Shown: in pieces, positions 30,875 to 37,280 of the stretch
How the letters are laid out: each line of letters begins with the position of its first letter
How positions within the stretch are numbered: the first letter of the stretch is position 1
Assembly: GCA_013140605.1 (NCBI GenBank)
Contig: JABFSL010000132.1
Coordinates: 1 to 37,280, forward strand
Reading direction: 5' to 3'
DNA from: Anaerolineales bacterium
Lineage (GTDB): Bacteria > Chloroflexota > Anaerolineae > Anaerolineales > Villigracilaceae
DNA length: 37,280 nucleotides
Notes under the pieces: model-generated
What the model was told of the DNA's origin: nothing
The model's database searches: none
Seen by the model: the letters and a program-made list of their open reading frames with translations, nothing else
Position numbers and translations under genes: made by a program

Positions 30875-31780
30875 ATGAAAATACTGGTGCTTGAAAACGA
30901 TCCAAAAGAGTTGATAACCATTCGGCAATCCCTGAATATAAACGGGAACGAGTTGATTCCGCTTGTCCGCAGTGAGCAGATCTGGCCGTATCTTCAATCT
31001 GAAGAACCATATTTTCTCATCGCAAATTGGGATACCAGCGATATTCGCAGTACTCAATTTATTGCGCGTGTACGCGCCGCAAAACCAGCCGAGTCGTTTT
31101 ATATTATCTTAACCACTACAAAGAGTTCTGATGAAGATCTCGCTCCAAGCGGGGCGGACGATATCATCCAAAGACCGTTTGGTGCTCAAGAGCTAAAGAA
31201 CCGTATCGCATTAGCAGAGAGGATTGTTTCGCTTTCGAGCAATCTTGCTTCTGCGCGCGACCAATTGGAAAACCAGGCAGTATTTGACAGTTTGACAGGT
31301 TTTATGAATCGCCCGGCCTTCTTCAGGCAATCCACAGGGGAATTGGAGCGCGCGCGGCGGGCATCCATACCATTGAGTTTGATCGCATTGGATATTGACA
31401 ACTTTAAGATCATCAATGATACGTTCGGTATTGAAACCGGGGATGAGGTTTTGCGTGTTGTTGCGCAGGCTATTCGGGAAAAAAGCCGTCCTTATGACTG
31501 CATCGGTCGTTGGATGGGAGATGAATTTGTGATCCTGCTCTCAGGCGTGATCGGCGCGGATGCGGAAAAAGTCGCAGACAGGGTCATTGCCGGAGTACGC
31601 GGCACCAGGATCGAGGTCCCGAATGAAGCGCCGCTTATGGTAAAGGTCAGTGCTGGCATTGCATCCGCATCTCATATTAATTCATCCACTGAGATCGAGC
31701 CTTTGATCCAGAAGGCGCGTCAGGCAATGTCACATGCGAAGCAGGCTGGGGGCAATCAGGTATTTTTAGTTTTCGTTTAA
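30875..31780 (+). CDS. Receiver-like GGDEF protein with a degenerate MGDEF motif
   Basis: The protein has 301 residues. The N-terminal 125 residues are a divergent receiver: acidic END at 7-9 and a possible phosphoacceptor Asp53 (LIANWDTSD), but the conserved switch Lys is Arg (QRPFGAQEL). The GGDEF domain (about 135-298) has DSLTGFMNR and DIDNFKIINDTFG. The signature reads MGDEF (214-218) instead of GGDEF, with RPYD as an intact I-site. Loss of the first Gly often lowers or abolishes activity, so it may be a weak cyclase or a c-di-GMP receptor through the I-site; this is inference. It is divergent from the tRNA gene and ends 2 bp before azlD with no terminator between. Confidence 0.87.
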   Translation: MKILVLENDPKELITIRQSLNINGNELIPLVRSEQIWPYLQSEEPYFLIANWDTSDIRSTQFIARVRAAKPAESFYIILTTTKSSDEDLAPSGADDIIQRPFGAQELKNRIALAERIVSLSSNLASARDQLENQAVFDSLTGFMNRPAFFRQSTGELERARRASIPLSLIALDIDNFKIINDTFGIETGDEVLRVVAQAIREKSRPYDCIGRWMGDEFVILLSGVIGADAEKVADRVIAGVRGTRIEVPNEAPLMVKVSAGIASASHINSSTEIEPLIQKARQAMSHAKQAGGNQVFLVFV

Positions 31781-31782
31781 TT

Positions 31783-32094
31783 TTAGAGCAGTTGCAGAAT
31801 CACCAATGCGGCCATCCCAGCCAGGATGGTTAGCAAAGTATTTTTTGTATACCAGGCCACCAGTGTTGCGATGATGCCTGCCAACAATCGGGTATTACCC
31901 AAAGTTAGATCAAGATTGCCTGAGGGATAGATCAATTCAGGGAAGATGATGGCAGACAGCACTGCGGGTGGAACATAATGCAGCGCCTTGCGCATCGTTT
32001 GCGGGACCTCGAACCTGCCGAACAAATAAATGAGGGAGAATCTCATCCCGAAGGTAAGCAACCCGCCAATGAGCAAGACCAACCAGATATTCAT
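31783..32094 (-). CDS. azlD: AzlD-family small subunit of a branched-chain amino acid exporter
   Basis: This 103-residue protein is almost wholly hydrophobic, with about four membrane helices. It has the family opening (LVLLIGGLLTFGMRFSLIYLFG) and FEVPQTMRKALHYVPPAVLSAIIFPELI, typical of AzlD. AzlC and AzlD form a two-part inner-membrane exporter for branched-chain amino acids and analogues. Its ATG overlaps the azlC stop by 4 bp (translational coupling). It converges tail to tail with the REC-GGDEF gene. Confidence 0.88.
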   Translation of the reverse strand: MNIWLVLLIGGLLTFGMRFSLIYLFGRFEVPQTMRKALHYVPPAVLSAIIFPELIYPSGNLDLTLGNTRLLAGIIATLVAWYTKNTLLTILAGMAALVILQLL

Positions 32095-32810
32095 AGCATC
32101 CCCTTTGGGGACAGCGCCCCGCTTATGGATTTTCCACTCTCTAAAACTGTTCCGACAACAATGCCCGTCAACGCGGCGAGAATGATGCCAAGTTTAAAAG
32201 GCAGACTAAACGCGAGAAGCGCAACCAATCCTGCGGAAACGGAGGCGGCGATCATGGGGCGATTCTTAAGAATGGGAACCACCATTGCAATAAAAGTAAG
32301 GGGAAGCGCAAAATCGAGCGGCCATTCTTTTGGGATGGCCGCGCCAAGAAAAATCCCAAACGCGGTGCTGACCTGCCAATTAAACCAAAGTGAAAATCCC
32401 GCGCCCAATAAAAACCAATGACTCACAGGTGTGATGCCTTCTTTTTCATAGTTGAGAATAGTTGGCGCGTAGGCTTCGTCAGTAAGCAAATAGGAAAGCA
32501 GGGCTTTCCACTTTAACGAAAGATTTTTTAGATAAGGGGCAAGCGATGCACTATATAACATATGACGCAGGTTCACAACCGCGATGGTTAATATAATGAT
32601 AAATCCTGGCGCTCCATCATGCACGAGCTGCGCCGTGACAAATTGCGCTGAACCCGCAAACACAATGGACGACATCAATTGGGACGCTAAGGTTGATAAT
32701 CCCGCATCAAGCGCGAGCGCGCCATAGATCATGCCGAAAGGAAATACGCTGATCAAAAGTGGAATTTCAGCGCGAACGCCGTTTAAAAATGCTTTTCGTG
32801 ATTCACTCAT
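32091..32810 (-). CDS. azlC: AzlC-family branched-chain amino acid exporter large subunit
   Basis: This 239-residue membrane protein has about seven helices. FLNGVRAEIPLLISVFPFGMIYG, SSIVFAGSAQFVTAQLV and NLRHMLYSASLAPYLKNL are AzlC hallmarks, and LSYLLTDEAYA follows as expected. It acts with AzlD, the overlapping downstream gene. Nothing near it (no Lrp/AsnC gene) shows its regulation. A terminator separates it from the upstream oxidoreductase, so it has its own promoter, which I could not fix. Confidence 0.92.
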   Translation of the reverse strand: MSESRKAFLNGVRAEIPLLISVFPFGMIYGALALDAGLSTLASQLMSSIVFAGSAQFVTAQLVHDGAPGFIIILTIAVVNLRHMLYSASLAPYLKNLSLKWKALLSYLLTDEAYAPTILNYEKEGITPVSHWFLLGAGFSLWFNWQVSTAFGIFLGAAIPKEWPLDFALPLTFIAMVVPILKNRPMIAASVSAGLVALLAFSLPFKLGIILAALTGIVVGTVLESGKSISGALSPKGML

Positions 32811-32856
32811 AAAATCTCAGTGATATTTTCGGCCTATTGTACTGCTTCCTTTAAAG

Positions 32857-32892
32857 AAAAAGAGCGAACCGTTATCGAATTCGCCCTTTTTT
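32857..32892 (-). terminator. Intrinsic terminator of the fused oxidoreductase gene
   Basis: On the minus strand AAAAAGGGCGAA pairs with TTCGCTCTTTTT (one mismatch), followed by T-rich DNA, 22 bp after the oxidoreductase stop and before azlC. Confidence 0.8.
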
Positions 32893-32913
32893 GCACACTA
32901 GTCTTGCTTGAGA

Positions 32914-35064
32914 TTAAATTTCGATCACCTTTTTGTTTTGGATCGATTCGACTGCCGCAAATGTGGATTGGGTCACGCCGATGAGTTGGTCATACGGAAT
33001 CGGAGGATTCCCCCCCTCGCGGATCGCGCGCGCGAAAGCCTGCATCTCGTTTCTCCAGCCTTTATCCTGCGCTGATAGTTTTTCCACACTCCGCTTCCCA
33101 TCTTTTATGGTTGTCAGCGACCTGTAATCATCAAGCACAGAAATCTGCCCTTCGCAGAAAACCTCCACGCGTTCCTTGGGGAAGGATTTATCACCATTGG
33201 CAAGATAATCCACCACGCCGATGGAACCATCAGGAAATGTAAAGGTCATGGAGACACTATCCATGCGATATTTTCCATTATCGGGCAGGGCATACGCGGT
33301 CACTGAGATGGGAGCGGCGCCAACGAGGAAGGTGATCAAATCAATGAAATGACAGCCTTCGCCGATGATCCGCCCGCCGCCGAGGTTTGCGTCTTGAGTC
33401 CAATGATTGAGGGGAATATAACCCGCATTGACACGATAGTGAGCATGAAGAGGTTCGCTTCGATGTGAGAGGGAGGAAGAAAGTTTTAGGGCAAGAGGAG
33501 AGAAGCGACGATTAAAACCCACAGTAAGTAGCGATTGGCTATTAGCTTTTAGCTGTTTGCTAATTGCTAAAAGCTGGACGCTATTAATTGCCAGCGGCTT
33601 CTCTACAAAAACATGTTTGCCAGCTTTGAGCGCTTTGATAACCAGATCTGCATGTGTGTCGTGGCGGGTGAGAATGGCAACGGTATTGATGTTTGGGTCG
33701 TTGATGATCTCATCCTCGCTGGAGGTGGCATATTGAAAGCCATATTTCTTTCCTGAATGCTGGGCGTGAAGTCCGCCTGAAGATGCGATGCCTATTAATT
33801 CAAAATCTTTATTATTTTTTATAACAGGAAGCAATGTTGAGTTGGCATATAGACCCGCGCCCAATACACTAAGTTTTACATTGTTTGAAGGTTTGAAGGT
33901 TTGAGCGTTAAATCTGACAACCTTCGAATCTTCCAACTTTTCAAGTGTTTCTGAATACGTAAGTAAAACTCCAAGGAAGGTTTCTTTCTTTTTTCCTGTA
34001 ATCACATCATACGCTGTCGCGGCTTGTTCGATGGGAAAACGATGTGAAATGAGCGGAGCCACTTTCAATTTTCCGCCTGCCATTAAATCCACTACAGATT
34101 GGAGGTTCCTTCCTTCAGTCCAGCGGACATAACCGATGGGGTAATCATTTCCGTTTTCTTCGTAACTGGGGTCGTAACGTCCAGGTCCATAAGAACGGGA
34201 GTTGATCAACGAAATTTCTTTTTCGAAATAAATTTTTCTCGGAATGGTTAATCCAACCGCACCAGTGGCGACGACTTTGGCACGGTCTCTGGCAATGACG
34301 CCCGCGAGCTCTATCGGGTCATTGGAGGATGTATCCGCGCAGATGATGACCGAGTCAAAGCCGCGATTGGCGGTGAAAGCAACAGACGCTGATTCTGCAT
34401 TTTGGCGTGTAACAGCTTCAAATCCAAGCGATGAAGCGAGTTTGATTCTCTTTGGGTCAAGGTCAATGCCGAGAACGTTGCATCCTGCGGCAGCCGCCAG
34501 TTGAATCGTCAATAACCCCAAAAGACCCAGCCCAATAATGGCTACGTTTTCTCCAAGTTGAGGCTCTGCCAGACGAAATCCCTGCATTGCGATTGCGCCC
34601 AAGGTTGTGAATGCGGCGGATTCAAAATCCACATTCTTTGGCAGCGGCGTGATCAGATTGCGCGGCACGATATTGTATTCGGCGTGGACGGCATATCCCG
34701 CGCCCGCACAAGCCACGCGCTGACCAACCTTGAAGCCCTGCATGTTTTTTCCAAGCGCAACAATGGTTCCCGCAGATGAATAGCCAAGTGTCATCGGTTG
34801 ATCGAGACGATTAAAGGCGGCCTGCAAAGTTGGAACAACACCTTCGCGACGGGCTTTATCGAGAACCTGCTTGACAAGGTCAGGACGCGAGCGCGCCTTG
34901 CCAACCAAATTCTTTTCAGCGAACTCAACGATCATGCGTTCGGTGCCTGCGGAGACAAGAGAGGCCGCTATTTTAACGAGGGCCATGCCTTCGCGCGGTG
35001 TTGGCATGGGTACTTCTTCGATGGTTGTATTTCCGTTTTTAACGTTTTGGAGGAGTTGTTTCAT
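32914..35064 (-). CDS. Fused oxidoreductase: zinc-less MDR/ADH-like domain plus Gfo/Idh/MocA domain
   Basis: The protein has 716 residues. The first half (1-370) is a medium-chain dehydrogenase fold (SAGTERMIVEFAEKNLVGKARSRPDLVKQV, TLGYSSAG, Rossmann IIGLGLLGLLTIQLA) without the usual structural-zinc Cys cluster. The second half (about 395-716) is Gfo/Idh/MocA: VKLSVLGAGLYANSTLLPV nucleotide fold, HVFVEKPLAI with the EKP motif, GFNRRFSP and EGCHFIDLITFLVG. Such two-domain oxidoreductases are known and usually sit in surface-polysaccharide or sugar-modification clusters; the substrate is unknown. The join is a natural linker, not a frameshift. Two interspersed repeats lie in frame, one in the linker and one in the helix after EKP. 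The gene is monocistronic with a terminator behind it. Confidence 0.88.
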   Translation of the reverse strand: MKQLLQNVKNGNTTIEEVPMPTPREGMALVKIAASLVSAGTERMIVEFAEKNLVGKARSRPDLVKQVLDKARREGVVPTLQAAFNRLDQPMTLGYSSAGTIVALGKNMQGFKVGQRVACAGAGYAVHAEYNIVPRNLITPLPKNVDFESAAFTTLGAIAMQGFRLAEPQLGENVAIIGLGLLGLLTIQLAAAAGCNVLGIDLDPKRIKLASSLGFEAVTRQNAESASVAFTANRGFDSVIICADTSSNDPIELAGVIARDRAKVVATGAVGLTIPRKIYFEKEISLINSRSYGPGRYDPSYEENGNDYPIGYVRWTEGRNLQSVVDLMAGGKLKVAPLISHRFPIEQAATAYDVITGKKKETFLGVLLTYSETLEKLEDSKVVRFNAQTFKPSNNVKLSVLGAGLYANSTLLPVIKNNKDFELIGIASSGGLHAQHSGKKYGFQYATSSEDEIINDPNINTVAILTRHDTHADLVIKALKAGKHVFVEKPLAINSVQLLAISKQLKANSQSLLTVGFNRRFSPLALKLSSSLSHRSEPLHAHYRVNAGYIPLNHWTQDANLGGGRIIGEGCHFIDLITFLVGAAPISVTAYALPDNGKYRMDSVSMTFTFPDGSIGVVDYLANGDKSFPKERVEVFCEGQISVLDDYRSLTTIKDGKRSVEKLSAQDKGWRNEMQAFARAIREGGNPPIPYDQLIGVTQSTFAAVESIQNKKVIEI
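33531..33592. repeat. Palindromic TAGC/AGCT-type repeat inside the Gfo/Idh domain
   Basis: A run of related words (GCTATTAGCTTTTAGC, GCTAATTGCTAAAAGC, GCTATTAATTGCC) forms overlapping inverted repeats. It is read in frame as the helix following the EKP motif. It resembles dispersed AGCTATTAGCTTTTAGC-like repeats known from cyanobacterial and chloroflexotal genomes (memory). Confidence 0.55.
33883..33945. repeat. TTTGAAGG tandem and inverted repeat in the inter-domain linker
   Basis: TTTGAAGG occurs twice in tandem followed by TTTGA, then AACCTTC- and TTCCAAC-like inverted counterparts follow within 60 bp. The segment encodes the low-complexity linker EDSKVVRFNAQTFKPSNN between the two enzyme domains. 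Confidence 0.5.
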
Positions 35065-35207
35065 TATGATTTATAACCTTCAACCATGCTCAAGGCAGAT
35101 TTTTGATTTTTTTTGGACTGAGAAAGTATAACCCATATCAAAGAGCGAGCTGAAAATAAAAAGGGGATGACAAATATCACCTCTACGATTAAGTTTTTCC
35201 TTAATTA

Positions 35208-35236
35208 TTGACTTTGATAATTTCAAATGCTATTCT
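35208..35236 (+). promoter_or_regulatory. Predicted promoter of the aldehyde oxidoreductase gene
   Basis: TTGACT (35208-35213), 17 bp and TATTCT (35231-35236) lie 55 bp before the start codon. The remaining 140 bp back to the divergent oxidoreductase show no further element. Confidence 0.5.
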
Positions 35237-35291
35237 GAATTATCGAAACAGCGTTAGCTGTTTATTTTTGTTTGCAAAAAGGAGATTCATC

Positions 35292-37118
<1,827 letters not shown>

Positions 37119-37120
37119 GG

Positions 37121-37154
37121 TCAGCAATAAGTGACGAGTAATAAGTAATAAGAT
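37121..37154. repeat. GTAATAAGTAATAAG-type repeat tail after the AOR gene
   Basis: Short tandem words (AGCAATAAGTGACGAGTAAT, AAGTAATAAG) follow the stop codon immediately. They resemble dispersed intergenic repeats recalled from related genomes. No second copy is in the window. Confidence 0.35.
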
Positions 37155-37189
37155 AAAAGGCGACGTGTCCAATTGGGCGCGTCGCTTTT
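37155..37189 (+). terminator. Intrinsic terminator of the AOR gene
   Basis: AAAAG-GCGACG pairs with CGTCGC-TTTT around a loop that itself has TCC/GGG pairing, then TTTTGATTT. The last 91 bases of the window after it show no feature I can support. Confidence 0.75.
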
Positions 37190-37280
37190 GATTTAATTTC
37201 GCTTCTTCCTTAATCCGTAACCTGATTCTGTTTTCTCATGCATTTATCCTCGCTGACAAATCCATCATTCTGCCTTCTGC

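Noticed and set aside
32914-35064. Fused oxidoreductase as two genes joined by a sequencing error
   Set aside because: Two-domain proteins of this order are known and the junction is a continuous linker.

Overview
The window looks like chromosomal DNA from an Anaerolineae-type bacterium (Chloroflexota). This is an inference from the very large PAS/GAF sensor kinases, the mix of gene families and the many short palindromic interspersed repeats. No rRNA or marker gene fixes the taxonomy.

Layout. Bases 1-113 hold the C-terminal end of a transposase. Bases 161-2359 (minus strand) hold a methyltransferase and a sterol-glucosyltransferase-like glycosyltransferase. Bases 2437-5796 (plus strand) hold a Nudix hydrolase, a second methyltransferase, a CorA magnesium channel behind a long structured leader, and an SMP-30/gluconolactonase. 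Bases 5958-28152 are a 22-kb signalling island, all on the minus strand. In transcription order it encodes PAS4-GGDEF, REC-PAS2-GGDEF, a Cache-like PAS2 histidine kinase, a 7TM PAS3 histidine kinase, a stand-alone double-receiver protein, a 2999-residue hybrid kinase (REC, 12 PAS, 5 GAF, HisKA, HATPase, REC), a soluble REC-HisKA_3 kinase, a NarL/LuxR regulator and a REC-HD-GYP phosphodiesterase. After it come a truncated PAS gene, a hairpin-rich gap, an XRE regulator, a YgjP-type metallopeptidase, a CAU tRNA, a divergent REC-GGDEF gene, azlC/azlD, a fused ADH-Gfo/Idh oxidoreductase and an aldehyde:ferredoxin oxidoreductase.

How the genes work together (inference). The island joins four kinase cores and eight receivers to two of the window's three GGDEF domains and its one HD-GYP domain, so it probably turns many cytoplasmic and membrane signals into c-di-GMP changes plus a LuxR-type transcriptional response. 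No HPt domain is visible, so the step after the giant kinase's C-terminal receiver is unknown.

The second theme is repeats. Three copies of a 117-136 bp terminal-inverted-repeat element sit at gene borders inside the island, and one ends a PAS gene. Other short palindromic or tandem repeats lie in frame inside three genes (glycosyltransferase, SMP-30, fused oxidoreductase), and another forms the 3' end of a methyltransferase gene. The corA leader carries a 32-codon reading frame with a ribosome binding site and mutually exclusive stems next to the corA Shine-Dalgarno, a layout like the leader-peptide control known for enterobacterial Mg2+ transporters.
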